Assembly (NCBI GenBank): GCA_029593505.1
Contig: JAKTNI010000007.1
Location: 1 to 64,000 of the forward strand
Direction: 5' to 3'
DNA: 64,000 bases
Source of the DNA: Streptococcus suis
GTDB taxonomy: Bacteria > Bacillota > Bacilli > Lactobacillales > Streptococcaceae
In this document: one piece after another, positions 26,219-35,269 of the stretch
Position numbering within the stretch: position 1 is the stretch's first letter
How the letters are laid out: each line of letters begins with the position of its first letter
Position numbers and translations under genes: made by a program
The notes under the pieces: generated by a model
The model's database searches: none
Told to the model about the DNA's origin: nothing
What the model saw: the letters and a program-made list of their open reading frames with translations, nothing else

Positions 26219-28663
26219 TTAGTTTACAATATCAAACTTCAATTGGTCTGCTTTTACGCCTATTTTTAAAGTATCACCAGCTGCCAACTCTCCACGCAAA
26301 AGCATTTCTGCTAACGAATCTTCTATTTTTGTCTGAAGCAAACGACGTAGCGGGCGAGCTCCCATTTCTGGATCATAACCCTTCTTAGCCAACAACTTTA
26401 ACGCAGAAGGTTGAATTTTAAGAGCAATACCTTTACTAGATGTTATAGCGACCAACGGTTGAATCATCACTTTCACCACATTTTGCATATCTTTTTCAGA
26501 TAAGCTATGGAAAACAACCTTCTCATCAATACGGTTGATAAATTCTGGACGGTATGTTTTTTTGAGTTCTTCAAAAATCCGTTTTTCCACATGCTCCTGA
26601 CTTCGAGACAAATCAAGCGCTCCAAAGCCAACCGTCTTATCATCACGTAAAGCTGTTGCTCCCAAATTAGACGTCATGATGATAATGGTATTGGAAAAAT
26701 CAACCTTACGCCCCTTATTATCTGTCAAAACTCCATCATCAAGCACTTGCAACAAGACATTGAAAATATCTGGATGTGCTTTTTCGACTTCATCAAACAA
26801 GAGAACAGAGTATGGTTTATTCCTAACTTTCTCCGTTAATTCTCCACCTTCATCATAGCCAACATAGCCCGGTGGAGCACCATTCAGACGACTCGCAGCA
26901 AATTTTTCCATATATTCGGACATATCAAAACGAATGAGAGCTGTTTCATCATCAAAAAGAACTTCTGCCAAAGCCTTTGCCAACTCTGTTTTTCCAACAC
27001 CTGTCGGACCTAAAAACATAAAGGAACCAATCGGTCTACGACCTGTCCGAATGCCTGATTGATTACGACGAATAGCTCTACTAACCGCTGAAATAGCCTG
27101 TTCTTGACCAATTACTCTCTTGTGCAACTCTAACTCAAGATTGAGGTACTTCCTCGTCTCTTTCTGGCTTAATTTTTGTACCGGAATACCTGACAAGCGA
27201 CTAAGTGTGACTAAAATATCTTCCTCTGTCACCTCTAATGTGTATGACGAAACAGAAAGTTCTTCATTTTTGGTCGCTAAAAATTTTCGTACTTCCTGGT
27301 ATTTTCCAGCCATCAATGCTTTATCCAAACGAGTTAATCCTGTGTCTTCTGCCTGAGCCTTAATACGATTTTGTACTGTCGCACTTGCCTCATCTAATAA
27401 ATCAATTGCTGAATCAGGTAAGTTTTTACTGGTCAGATATCGTTTGGCATAAGTGACTGCTGTCTCAATAGCTTCATTACAAATAGATACCTTATGATAC
27501 TGCTCAAAAGTCTGTTTCAAACCAAGTAAAATAGCGATACTATCCTCAACAGAAGGCTCCTCAATCGTTACCTTAGCAAATCGACGAACCAATGCAGCAT
27601 CTTTCTCAATATGTTTTTGATACTCATCCTGAGTAGTTGCACCAATTGTACGAAGCGTTCCACGCGCTAGAGCAGGTTTTAGAATATTCGCTGCATCTAA
27701 GGTAGAATCAATTCCCGAACCAGATCCCATGATAGTATGCAACTCATCAATAAATAGAATAATCTGTCCATCTTCTTCAATATCATTAATGATATTGTTC
27801 ATCCGTTCCTCAAAATCCCCACGAAAACGAGTACCTGCAACAACATTCATCAAATCCAACTCTAGCACACGCATATTCATTAGGCTAATAGGCACTTGCC
27901 CATCTGCTATCCGTTGAGCCAATCCAAAAGCTAGGGCTGTCTTACCAACACCTGCCTCGCCTACTAATACTGGATTATTTTTAGTCTTACGAGATAAAAT
28001 CTGAATCATCCGAGAAATTTCTATATCTCGACCAATCACGGGCTCTATCTTTCCTTCTCGAGCTAGAGCAGTCAAGTCCCGAGTATAATCCTCCAAACCT
28101 CCACTTTGTGGAGCAGGCATTCCCATCATTTGCCCCATATTAGTTGGCTTTGCTTTACCACCATTCATGATCGTACGTATGGATTTAAGATGTTCCTTTG
28201 TAAACCCTGCACGTGATTCTAAATTTTTCCGCAAATCAATAAAACGAATGCTATCCTCAGAGTCTTCAAAATGAAAACCAACCTTATCTAAAATCTGACT
28301 AGCCGTAGACCGTTTATCCAGCAACATTGCCATAAATAAATGTTCTGAACCTAACTGATTTGCCTTTACTACCTCAGCAATCTTCTTTGCAAAAGCCACT
28401 GTTTCATCCAGACGCTTAGAAGAGGACAAAATACGAAAATTCTCCAACTCCTCACGATAAACCTTATCCGTCACAACAAAAGTTGCATGTTCATAATCAG
28501 AAATGGAAACAGGATATTCCGCCAAAACACCACCTGCAACAGTATCATGATTGATAATAAAAGCTAACAGCACATGCCACGTTTCCAAATAATCACAAGC
28601 ATAACGTTGAGCTACCAATTGAGCATCTTCAAATACCCGCTGTAAACCAGTTGACATTTTCAT
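26219..28663 (-). CDS. clpC: AAA+ unfoldase ClpC
   Basis: ClpC unfolds substrates for ClpP and acts in heat stress and protein quality control. The 814-residue product has an N-terminal double Clp repeat domain (1-145), a first AAA+ module (Walker A GEAGVGKT near 237, Walker B ILFIDELHT), a short M-domain, and a second AAA+ module (Walker A GPTGVGKT near 550, Walker B LLFDEVEKAH) with a C-terminal D2-small domain. The arrangement with ctsR, 5 bases apart, is the classic CtsR-controlled operon. A Shine-Dalgarno lies within the last codons of ctsR. Confidence 0.94.
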   Translation of the reverse strand: MKMSTGLQRVFEDAQLVAQRYACDYLETWHVLLAFIINHDTVAGGVLAEYPVSISDYEHATFVVTDKVYREELENFRILSSSKRLDETVAFAKKIAEVVKANQLGSEHLFMAMLLDKRSTASQILDKVGFHFEDSEDSIRFIDLRKNLESRAGFTKEHLKSIRTIMNGGKAKPTNMGQMMGMPAPQSGGLEDYTRDLTALAREGKIEPVIGRDIEISRMIQILSRKTKNNPVLVGEAGVGKTALAFGLAQRIADGQVPISLMNMRVLELDLMNVVAGTRFRGDFEERMNNIINDIEEDGQIILFIDELHTIMGSGSGIDSTLDAANILKPALARGTLRTIGATTQDEYQKHIEKDAALVRRFAKVTIEEPSVEDSIAILLGLKQTFEQYHKVSICNEAIETAVTYAKRYLTSKNLPDSAIDLLDEASATVQNRIKAQAEDTGLTRLDKALMAGKYQEVRKFLATKNEELSVSSYTLEVTEEDILVTLSRLSGIPVQKLSQKETRKYLNLELELHKRVIGQEQAISAVSRAIRRNQSGIRTGRRPIGSFMFLGPTGVGKTELAKALAEVLFDDETALIRFDMSEYMEKFAASRLNGAPPGYVGYDEGGELTEKVRNKPYSVLLFDEVEKAHPDIFNVLLQVLDDGVLTDNKGRKVDFSNTIIIMTSNLGATALRDDKTVGFGALDLSRSQEHVEKRIFEELKKTYRPEFINRIDEKVVFHSLSEKDMQNVVKVMIQPLVAITSSKGIALKIQPSALKLLAKKGYDPEMGARPLRRLLQTKIEDSLAEMLLRGELAAGDTLKIGVKADQLKFDIVN

Positions 28664-28668
28664 AAAGT

Positions 28669-29127
28669 TTATTCCTCTTTCCTATCTAAGCGTCTCAAGA
28701 TCTGTCGCATCATACGTGCACGAATATAGTCAGCTTCTTTTCCCAGAATATTATCAGAAGCCATCGCCAAACACAAGTTTCCCTCACGCTCTGTCATTAA
28801 TTCCTCATCAAATAGCAATTGTAAAATATCTGTATAAACTGTTGATGATAGCTGTTCTCCCATATTCTTTAACAAATCATGAACTAATTCATGCTTATCA
28901 GAAAACGTAATTCGGCCAATACGAATATAGCCACCTCCACCACGCTTGCTTTCAACAATATAGCCACGGCTAGCTGTAAACCTTGTTTTAATAACATAGT
29001 TAATTTGACTAGGTACCACCTCAAAGCGACTAGCCAATTCACTTCTACGCACTTCAGCTACATTAAATTGTTCTAAAATAGCCTTAATATGCTCTTCAAT
29101 ATAATCTGATGTATTTTTCATCGCCAT
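28669..29127 (-). CDS. ctsR: Heat-shock repressor CtsR
   Basis: CtsR represses clp and related stress genes at normal temperature. The 152-residue product has the N-terminal winged helix (SDYIEEHIKAILEQ, VRRSELASRFEVVPSQINYVIKTRF) with the wing SKRGGGGYIRIGRI, whose glycines form the thermosensor loop, and a C-terminal dimerisation domain. ATG 29127 has GAGG 7 bases upstream; ATG 29121 is an alternative. An operator lies directly downstream of its -10, so it represses itself together with clpC. Confidence 0.94.
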   Translation of the reverse strand: MAMKNTSDYIEEHIKAILEQFNVAEVRRSELASRFEVVPSQINYVIKTRFTASRGYIVESKRGGGGYIRIGRITFSDKHELVHDLLKNMGEQLSSTVYTDILQLLFDEELMTEREGNLCLAMASDNILGKEADYIRARMMRQILRRLDRKEE

Positions 29128-29142
29128 CGAATCGCCTCTTTC

Positions 29143-29165
29143 TTTGACATTCTTTGACCATTATA
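29143..29165 (-). promoter_or_regulatory. ctsR promoter with CtsR operator
   Basis: TATAAT (29160-29165) is followed at once by GGTCAAA-GAA-TGTCAAA (29143-29159), a heptad direct repeat matching the CtsR consensus in all but one position. The -35 is weak. Confidence 0.88.
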
Positions 29166-29224
29166 CCTTAAAAATTCACATTTTAAAAGTGAAAGCCTAC
29201 AAATTAACTATCTGTAGCAGAATG

Positions 29225-29253
29225 TTGCAATACAAGATAGATTTTTTTATAAT
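29225..29253 (+). promoter_or_regulatory. Thioredoxin-like gene promoter
   Basis: TTGCAA (29225-29230) and TATAAT (29248-29253) are 17 bases apart. Confidence 0.65.
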
Positions 29254-29273
29254 GAAAGAAAAAGGAGAAAAAT

Positions 29274-29612
29274 ATGAGCTTTCAAACCTATATTCAAGAT
29301 TTTACAACTGTAACTGTGGAACAAGCACAGGCACTATTAAATGCCAAAGAAGAGACTATCCTTTTTATTGGACGCGCAACTTGTCCTTACTGCAATCGCT
29401 TCGCTCCAAAACTCCACAACGTAGCCAAAGACAAGCAACTAACCATCCACTTCCTCGACTCCAGTCAAGTCAGTCCTGAGTTGCAAGCACTCCGTGACCA
29501 CTACCAAGTCCCTACTGTTCCAGGTTTACTTATTGCCAAAGAACACGGTGTCCAAGTTCGTTGTAATTCTAGCATGACGGAAGAAGAGATTACGGAATTT
29601 ATCGGTACGTAA
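29274..29612 (+). CDS. Thioredoxin-fold protein, bacteriocin-accessory (PedC-like) type
   Basis: The 112-residue product has a thioredoxin fold with an active-site CPYC in IGRATCPYCNRF (residues about 34-44) and a cis-proline region VPTVPGLL. It resembles the family annotated as bacteriocin transport accessory proteins, which are widespread thiol-disulphide proteins in streptococci even without bacteriocins. There is no signal peptide, so it should act in the cytoplasm. AAGGAG precedes the ATG. It is divergent from ctsR and faces the exporter-regulator-peptide cassette. A direct link to that cassette is not shown. Confidence 0.8.
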   Translation: MSFQTYIQDFTTVTVEQAQALLNAKEETILFIGRATCPYCNRFAPKLHNVAKDKQLTIHFLDSSQVSPELQALRDHYQVPTVPGLLIAKEHGVQVRCNSSMTEEEITEFIGT

Positions 29613-29725
29613 TAATAGATTAACATACTCCACTAGATCATTCCGCTTATCAAACTTTTTGTTACAGTGCCGTTTTGATTTGTAGAAAACAGCATACCAA
29701 TGATTATCTTTCTCGCTCTAAAGTA

Positions 29726-29774
29726 GATAAAAACCTCCCTCAACTAATTTAAAGCATTGCTTGAGGGAGGTTTT
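29726..29774 (-). terminator. Terminator of the propeptide operon (bidirectional)
   Basis: AAAACCTCCCTCAA (29730-29743) and TTGAGGGAGGTTTT (29761-29774) form a perfect 14-bp stem, starting 1 base after the propeptide stop. It can also end the thioredoxin-like gene's transcript. Confidence 0.9.
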
Positions 29775-29775
29775 A

Positions 29776-29895
29776 CTATTTTATAAATTCTATAATAGGA
29801 GGCTTTTCTTTATTGTTCAATATTGGTTGTAAAAATAAAGAAAATGAGGATAAACAGATTAATAGTATTTTTACAACCAATATTAATTTTTTCAT
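29776..29895 (-). CDS. Small propeptide, likely signalling peptide of the adjacent PlcR-like regulator
   Basis: This 39-residue ORF is too short for ordinary gene calling. The ATG lies one base after the stop of the TPR regulator, with AAGAG as a weak site in that gene's last codons, and the ORF ends right at a terminator. The peptide has a lysine start and hydrophobic core (MKKLILVVKILLICL), then SSFSLFLQPIL, and a polar proline-containing tail ending KPPIIEFIK. This layout (regulator gene, then a short exported precursor whose C-terminus would be the signal) is that of PlcR-PapR and TprA-PhrA pairs. The sequence itself matches none I can recall. A perfect 19-bp inverted repeat lies inside it. 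Confidence 0.65.
   Translation of the reverse strand: MKKLILVVKILLICLSSFSLFLQPILNNKEKPPIIEFIK
29819..29884. repeat. Perfect 19-bp inverted repeat inside the propeptide ORF
   Basis: AATATTGGTTGTAAAAATA (29819-29837) is the exact complement of 29866-29884, with 28 bases between. No T run follows either arm, so it is not an ordinary terminator. In the mRNA the stem would begin 11 bases after the A of the propeptide start codon. Confidence 0.9.
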
Positions 29896-29896
29896 T

Positions 29897-30748
29897 TTAG
29901 AAACTCTTTTCTAATTTTATTTTATAGGCTAAAGCCTGAAGCTTCAAACGCTCATTCTTTTCTATATCATATATCCAAATTGCCCTATCAATACTTGTCA
30001 AGGCTTCTGGGAAAAGACCTATCTCTCCCAATACATAAGAATGAAGGAGATATAGATTACCCAACATAAATAGACTATTTTTTTCAAGCACATCATCAAT
30101 TGCCATATTGATAAATGACAAAGCTTTATCTAATTGATCTGATAAATAGTAACACCGAGCTATACCATAGAAAAATTTAATTGTTAGTTCAAAATCTCGA
30201 ACATCACTAATCTGAGGTAAAATTACTTCATAATATTTTAATGCCATGGGATAATCTTCAAGAACTGAGTAAATATTTCCTATAGTTTTGTGAATTTGCA
30301 AAGTGAGTAAACTGTTACCTGTCTGTTGTTCTAAAAGTTCTATAAGTATTTGAATAGCTTCTATTTTTTTATTATAGTGATATGCTAACACAATCGCGTT
30401 CAACCAAGTATAGTAGTGATGATCTTCAGTTGAAAAAAATGATTGATCTGTAGTTAACAAAATGTGCTCTATAAGTTCATACTCTTGCTTATACAGTAAC
30501 ATTTTTATATTGTTGTTAAAAAACTGATTAGTTTTTACGTACTCCATATCAAAGAGATTCCCGATTATACTGAGGGGAATTTGCAATTTTTTTACAAGTC
30601 GAAAAAACAGTTCTACCGAAGGAACGACTTCTGCTTTTTCTATCCGACTAATAATAGTTTGCGTACAGATACCATCCGCAAGAGTTTTTTGACTCATTCC
30701 CAACAGTTTGCGCTGCTGCTTTATAATTTTTGCAAATTCTTCTTTCAT
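29897..30748 (-). CDS. PlcR/TprA-like helix-turn-helix TPR regulator
   Basis: The 283-residue product has an N-terminal XRE-type helix-turn-helix (IIKQQRKLLGMSQKTLADGICTQTIISRIEKAEVVPS, residues about 8-45). The remainder is helical, with TPR-like repeats (for example GNIYSVLEDYPMALKYYEVIL and GIARCYYLSDQLDKALSFINMAI), the peptide-binding architecture of the RRNPP family. It sits 14 bases after the ABC exporter gene and 1 base before the propeptide ORF. It probably senses a re-imported form of that peptide. Which genes it controls is unknown; the exporter promoter at 32401-32429 is the obvious candidate. Confidence 0.8.
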   Translation of the reverse strand: MKEEFAKIIKQQRKLLGMSQKTLADGICTQTIISRIEKAEVVPSVELFFRLVKKLQIPLSIIGNLFDMEYVKTNQFFNNNIKMLLYKQEYELIEHILLTTDQSFFSTEDHHYYTWLNAIVLAYHYNKKIEAIQILIELLEQQTGNSLLTLQIHKTIGNIYSVLEDYPMALKYYEVILPQISDVRDFELTIKFFYGIARCYYLSDQLDKALSFINMAIDDVLEKNSLFMLGNLYLLHSYVLGEIGLFPEALTSIDRAIWIYDIEKNERLKLQALAYKIKLEKSF

Positions 30749-30762
30749 ACCACTTTCTCAAT

Positions 30763-32358
30763 CTATTGTTTTATTAATTGTATAGTTTTATCAGCAATTT
30801 GTAAGTGATAAGAGTAGCTCTTAATGATTTCAGGATCAAAATGATGAGCAACTTCTATAACAGTAGCATCCAAACTCAAGAAAATACCTCTAACTTTAGC
30901 TGCAGCTTCCTTATCAATAGCGGATGTCCCCTCATCAACCAGCAAGATTTTTTTCCCGTGTATTAATGCTCTTGCAATTTCAATTCTCTGTTTCTGTCCA
31001 CCAGATAATTTCACACCATTTTCTCCAAAGGTCTTATCTAGACAATTCGATCCCAATTCCTCGAGCAGTCCCAATTTATCTAAAACTTTTAGTAGTTGCT
31101 CATCCTCTTGAGCACTTAAATTCATCGTTAAATTATCTCGCAGTGGAACTTCAAAAAAATACGGTTCCTGCTGAATTCTTGCAATGGTATAAGAAAGATC
31201 TTTTTGTCCAGCAATTAAAACCTCACCAGAAGTTGGTAATATATTCCTTTGAATCAGGTCCAAAACCGTTGTCTTTCCTGTTCCTGACGCTCCCGTCACA
31301 AGTATTTTACTACCATATGGAATCTCAAAACTTGCATGTTCAAACAGAGCTACATCATATCCAAACGACACATTATCAAACTTAATTATTGGTGCTTCAG
31401 GAACAAAGGAAACTTCTTCAGCATCATTATCAGGATAATGCGCTAGGAAGCTTTGTAGCTTATCTCTTGTCATCTTGGTAGACTTAGTTACACGAATACA
31501 TTCTGACACCGTTCTAAATGGATATAGCACTCGATCGCTCGCCATAATCAAAGCAATAACTGAACCGGCAGTCGTTTTTCCCTGAATGACAAACAAAAGT
31601 GCTACGACGATAGGAATAATATAACTAAGCCAATCAATCATGGATGAAATGAAATGAACCAACGCGTGCTTGTTATTAAGAGTCTCTAAAGAATTTTCAA
31701 GTTTTTCAGTCGTATGTTGCATTTTATCATTAAATAAATCAAAGGCTTGATAAGTCTTGATAACAGAAAAACCTTGAAATATATCTTTTGCAGCTCTGAT
31801 GAATCGCTCATTTCTATTTGTATATTTCTCTGTCGCTTTCCCCAATGATTTTCCAAATAAAATCGAAGGTAACATTGGAATAAACGAGCAGATGATAAAT
31901 AGTACAGAGAGCTTTGGATTTAGATAAACGAGATAGCATAAAGATACTGTTCCCAGAATGACATGATAAACAAATGTGAATAATACACTAAAGTATTTTT
32001 CTTCTATCAGTTTTAAATCAACTGTTAGTACAGAGAGACACTCCGCTACATCAACTCGTTTCCTCTGTCGTTCTAATGAAAGTATAAGAGCCATCTTATA
32101 TTTTTTATACAAATGTTTCAACATATTATTTTTTAAAAATGCTACCATTAGCTGAGCAAACTGGATTGCAAAATAAAAGAGAACATAGTATGCAGCAAAG
32201 GAAAATAAATCTGAAACTTGATTCATGGTTGAGAAATTAGTAACATTAGACATTAACTGTGATAATACTACCCCATCCAAACCAGCAATAAACATAGCGA
32301 TAAAAATGATAAGTAGTTTTATTTTGGGCAATGTTTTCCAAAAAGTATGGATATCCAT
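30763..32358 (-). CDS. ABC exporter with fused membrane and ATPase domains
   Basis: The 531-residue product is a half-size exporter. Six membrane segments lie in residues 1-300. They are followed by an ATPase domain with Walker A VTGASGTGKTTVLDLI near 360, a Q-loop QQEPYFF, the signature VKLSGGQKQRIEIARAL near 450, and Walker B ILLVDEGTSAID. It has no N-terminal C39 peptidase domain, so any substrate would be processed elsewhere. ATG 32358 has GGGAGGAAGG upstream, six codons inside the open frame. It leads an apparent operon with the regulator and the propeptide, and export of that peptide or of a related product is a reasonable guess. Confidence 0.85.
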   Translation of the reverse strand: MDIHTFWKTLPKIKLLIIFIAMFIAGLDGVVLSQLMSNVTNFSTMNQVSDLFSFAAYYVLFYFAIQFAQLMVAFLKNNMLKHLYKKYKMALILSLERQRKRVDVAECLSVLTVDLKLIEEKYFSVLFTFVYHVILGTVSLCYLVYLNPKLSVLFIICSFIPMLPSILFGKSLGKATEKYTNRNERFIRAAKDIFQGFSVIKTYQAFDLFNDKMQHTTEKLENSLETLNNKHALVHFISSMIDWLSYIIPIVVALLFVIQGKTTAGSVIALIMASDRVLYPFRTVSECIRVTKSTKMTRDKLQSFLAHYPDNDAEEVSFVPEAPIIKFDNVSFGYDVALFEHASFEIPYGSKILVTGASGTGKTTVLDLIQRNILPTSGEVLIAGQKDLSYTIARIQQEPYFFEVPLRDNLTMNLSAQEDEQLLKVLDKLGLLEELGSNCLDKTFGENGVKLSGGQKQRIEIARALIHGKKILLVDEGTSAIDKEAAAKVRGIFLSLDATVIEVAHHFDPEIIKSYSYHLQIADKTIQLIKQ

Positions 32359-32400
32359 AAATAACCTTCCTCCCATTCTTTATATAACTTGTCAACCAAT

Positions 32401-32429
32401 AGTGTATATCTTTAAAAAAGATTAGTCAA
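32401..32429 (-). promoter_or_regulatory. Exporter-regulator-peptide promoter
   Basis: TTGACT (32424-32429) and TACACT (32401-32406) are 17 bases apart. The spacer contains ATCTTT...AAAGAT, a partial palindrome that could be an operator. Confidence 0.6.
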
Positions 32430-32431
32430 CA

Positions 32432-32570
32432 CTTTTTATATTTTTTTAAAAAAATATTTTTATATTAAATAATAATAGTGTTTTTATTTAGAGAATCATT
32501 ATCTGATGTAACTCAAGTATGACAAATGAAAAATTTTTGGAATTTGTCACTAACCTAACCCATAATAAGA
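32432..32570. other. AT-rich spacer
   Basis: No gene is seen. An 8-base inverted repeat, TGACAAAT/ATTTGTCA (32520-32527 and 32542-32549), is the only structure noted before the terminators near tsf. Confidence 0.4.
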
Positions 32571-32602
32571 AAAAGCACCGACCATAAGGCCGGTGCTTTT
32601 AA
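32571..32602. terminator. Bidirectional terminator-like hairpin
   Basis: AAAAGCACCG (32571-32580) and CGGTGCTTTT (32591-32600) form a perfect 10-bp stem with A or T runs on both sides. It could back up the tsf terminator. Confidence 0.7.
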
Positions 32603-32683
32603 GGAGATTATGAAAAATATTTAGGATTGACACTAGTATACACTATTGAAAATGCCATACACATCCGTCTAGAGACTGATTTT

Positions 32684-32710
32684 AAAAAAAGAACTCCCAC
32701 TTGGGAGTTC
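32684..32710 (-). terminator. tsf terminator
   Basis: GAACTCCC (32691-32698) and GGGAGTTC (32703-32710) form the stem, and TTTTTTT follows on the minus strand, 20 bases after the tsf stop. Confidence 0.88.
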
Positions 32711-32730
32711 CGAAATAATATACTTTGTCA

Positions 32731-33771
32731 TTATTTACCAAGAGCTGCTGCCATTGTAGCCGCAACTTCTGCTTCAAAGTCGTTTGAAGCTTTCTCAATA
32801 CCTTCACCGACTTCAAAACGAGCAAATTCTACAACTGAAGCATTTACTGAGTTCAAGTAAGCTTCAACTGTTTTGCTGTCATCCATGATGTAAACTTGTG
32901 CAAGAAGCGTATAAGCTTGGTCAACTTGAGTGTTGTCAAGCATGAAGCGATCCATTTTACCTGGGATGATTTTGTCCCAGATTTTTTCTGGTTTGCCTTC
33001 TGCTGCCAACTCTGCCTTGATTGCTTCTTCAGCGACCGCAATTACTTCGTCAGTCAATTGAGCTCTTGATCCGTATTTCAACAATGGTAGTGCTGGTTTA
33101 TCAACCATTGCACGACTTTCGTTATCCAATTCAATCTTATGGTTGATTTGCGCCAACTCATCTTTAACGAATTGCTCATCCAATTCAGTATAAGAAAGAA
33201 CGGTTGGTTTCATTGCAGCGATATGCATTGAGATTTGTTTTGCAAGGGTTTCATCGCCACCATCAACAACTGAGATAACACCGATACGACCACCGTTATG
33301 CTGGTAAGCACCAAATGCTTGAGCATCTGTTTTTTCAACCAAAGCAAAACGACGGAATGAGATTTTCTCACCGATAGTTGCAGTTGCGTTTACATATGCT
33401 TCTTCAAGAGTCTCACCAGAAGGCATAGTCAATTTAAGAGCTGCTTCGTTGTCAGCTGGTTTGCCTTCTGCAATCACTTTAGCAGTAGTATTCACCAATT
33501 CAACGAATTGAGCATTTTTCGCAACAAAGTCCGTTTCAGCGTTCACTTCAACAACTGCTGCTACATTACCATCAACGTAAACACCTGTCAAACCTTCAGC
33601 TGCTACACGGTCAGCTTTTTTAGCTGCCTTAGCCATACCTTTTTCACGAAGCAATTCAATTGCTTTTTCGATATCGCCTTCAGTTTCAACCAATGCTTTT
33701 TTTGCGTCCATAACGCCAGCACCTGATTTTTCACGCAATTCTTTCACGAGAGCTGCTGTAATTTCTGCCAT
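32731..33771 (-). CDS. tsf: Elongation factor Ts
   Basis: EF-Ts recycles EF-Tu by exchanging GDP for GTP. The 346-residue product has the N-terminal UBA-like domain with [20 protein letters not shown], the TDFVAKN motif near residue 81, and two core subdomains. A streptococcal-type insertion makes it longer than the E. coli protein. AAGGAG precedes the ATG. It follows rpsB after a 193-base gap that holds a terminator-like hairpin, so its level is probably set below that of rpsB by read-through. Confidence 0.96.
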   Translation of the reverse strand: MAEITAALVKELREKSGAGVMDAKKALVETEGDIEKAIELLREKGMAKAAKKADRVAAEGLTGVYVDGNVAAVVEVNAETDFVAKNAQFVELVNTTAKVIAEGKPADNEAALKLTMPSGETLEEAYVNATATIGEKISFRRFALVEKTDAQAFGAYQHNGGRIGVISVVDGGDETLAKQISMHIAAMKPTVLSYTELDEQFVKDELAQINHKIELDNESRAMVDKPALPLLKYGSRAQLTDEVIAVAEEAIKAELAAEGKPEKIWDKIIPGKMDRFMLDNTQVDQAYTLLAQVYIMDDSKTVEAYLNSVNASVVEFARFEVGEGIEKASNDFEAEVAATMAAALGK

Positions 33772-33795
33772 GTCTTGTCTCCTTATTTGTTTTTC

Positions 33796-33833
33796 CTAAA
33801 AATAGAAGGACCGGGCTCAGCCCTGCCCTTCTA
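33796..33833 (-). terminator. Intercistronic hairpin between rpsB and tsf
   Basis: TAGAAGG (33803-33809) and CCTTCTA (33827-33833), with inner GGG/CCC pairing, form a stem. ATTTTTAGG follows on the minus strand. This looks like a leaky terminator that tunes tsf expression. Confidence 0.6.
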
Positions 33834-33964
33834 GGATTGTTTTTGTTGTTTTGAATTGTACTCGGATTAAAAAGTTAGGTCTTAGACAAATCTCCTTGCA
33901 GTCACCAAACTGCTACGTCCATTTTCTAACATCTAACGCTTTTCTTAACGTCCTTGTTACTTCA

Positions 33965-34741
33965 TTATTTACCTTCAACTACTTCAACCAATTCTTCAAT
34001 TGATTCTGTAGATGCTGCTGTTTCCGCTAACTCTGCCTCTACTGCTGCAACACTATCTTCACCTTGATTACCTTCAATAATAGCATCAGCCATTTTAGAA
34101 GTAATCAACTTAACAGCACGAATAGCATCATCGTTAGCAGGAATAATCACATCAATATCGTCTGGATCAGTATTTGTGTCAACCATCGCTACAACTGGAA
34201 TTCCCAATTTTTTAGCTTCTTTAACAGCAATCTGCTCTTTATGTGGGTCAACCACAAACATTACATCTGGAATACGTGGCATATCAGCAATACCGCCCAA
34301 GAATTTTTCAAGACGAGCACGTTGTTTGTTCAACAATGCTACTTCTTTCTTAGGAAGTACTTCAAAAGTACCCTCTTCTTCCATACGATTGATTTCTTTC
34401 AAACGAGCAATACGTTTTTGAATAGTACCCCAGTTTGTAAGAGTTCCACCCAACCAACGGTGGTTGATGAAATATTGTCCAGCACGGACTGCTTCATCTC
34501 TCACAGCTTCAGCTGCTTGTTTCTTTGTACCTACAAATAAGATAACTGCTTCATTTGCTGCTGCATCACGAATAAAATCGTAAGCTTGATTAGCTAATTT
34601 TACAGTTTGTTGTAAGTCAATCACGTGAATACCATTACGCTCAGTAAAAATATACTTAGCCATCTTAGGATTCCAGCGACGAGTTTGGTGTCCGAAGTGC
34701 ACACCAGCCTCAAGAAGTTGTTTCATTGAAATTACTGCCAT
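33965..34741 (-). CDS. rpsB: 30S ribosomal protein S2
   Basis: S2 binds the 30S head-body junction. The 258-residue product starts [27 protein letters not shown], contains [27 protein letters not shown] and the signature [33 protein letters not shown], and ends with an acidic tail. ATG 34741 has AAGGAG at 8 bases; the frame opens 18 codons upstream in the leader. It forms the usual rpsB-tsf pair. Confidence 0.97.
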   Translation of the reverse strand: MAVISMKQLLEAGVHFGHQTRRWNPKMAKYIFTERNGIHVIDLQQTVKLANQAYDFIRDAAANEAVILFVGTKKQAAEAVRDEAVRAGQYFINHRWLGGTLTNWGTIQKRIARLKEINRMEEEGTFEVLPKKEVALLNKQRARLEKFLGGIADMPRIPDVMFVVDPHKEQIAVKEAKKLGIPVVAMVDTNTDPDDIDVIIPANDDAIRAVKLITSKMADAIIEGNQGEDSVAAVEAELAETAASTESIEELVEVVEGK

Positions 34742-34857
34742 GAGTATTTCTCCTTTTTGTTTTTTTCCTCTCTCGAACTTCAACTTGCAGCTCAACCTTT
34801 TGGCAACAGAACCACAATAGATTCTAGATGAGTATTTGTTGCTACAGCAACTCTATT
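34742..34857 (-). ncRNA. rpsB 5' leader, candidate autoregulatory region
   Basis: The rpsB transcript has about 110 untranslated bases, beginning with a perfect hairpin GTTGCT-GT-AGCAAC (complement of 34839-34852). S2 leader RNAs that bind the protein are known in Lactobacillales. Whether this is one is inference. Confidence 0.35.
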
Positions 34858-34886
34858 ATCATACCAAATTTTTTATCATTTGACAA
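34858..34886 (-). promoter_or_regulatory. rpsB promoter
   Basis: TTGTCA (34881-34886) and TATGAT (34858-34863) are 17 bases apart. It is back-to-back with the tRNA-Cys promoter. Confidence 0.75.
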
Positions 34887-34898
34887 GCTATTTCCCTC

Positions 34899-34927
34899 TT
34901 GACGAATGGATATTTTTTCGGTACAAT
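34899..34927 (+). promoter_or_regulatory. tRNA-Cys promoter
   Basis: TTGACG (34899-34904) and TACAAT (34922-34927) are 17 bases apart, 12 bases before the tRNA. Confidence 0.75.
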
Positions 34928-34939
34928 ATTCTTTGTTAC

Positions 34940-35011
<72 letters not shown>

Positions 35012-35044
35012 TTAGTACCTGAATTAACAGGAATTAACCGAACA

Positions 35045-35070
35045 AAAAGCCCGTAAAATCGGGCTTTTTT
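35045..35070 (+). terminator. tRNA-Cys terminator
   Basis: AAAGCCCG (35046-35053) and CGGGCTTT (35060-35067) form the stem, followed by TTT and GATTC. Confidence 0.9.
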
Positions 35071-35269
35071 GATTCACTATCTCCAGCACAAGAATCCAAG
35101 ACTAATTTTCTTTCCTCTACTTATAACATATTTATATTTGTCAACAATCTAAATATGATCTGCAAAAATAATTCATCTAGTTTCTTGTCAATACAGAAAT
35201 AATTAACTAAACTGGAAATAATCCAATCTGTAATCTAAACAGGATTCTAGTTAAAACTAAGTAAGTAAA

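Noticed and set aside
29274..29612. Thioredoxin-like gene as part of a bacteriocin locus with the ABC exporter
   Set aside because: It lies on the other strand beyond a shared terminator, and no double-glycine leader bacteriocin or C39 peptidase domain is present.
35012..35269. Possible prophage attachment site next to tRNA-Cys
   Set aside because: No duplicate of the tRNA 3' end was found near 36000-36680, and no integrase gene is in the window.
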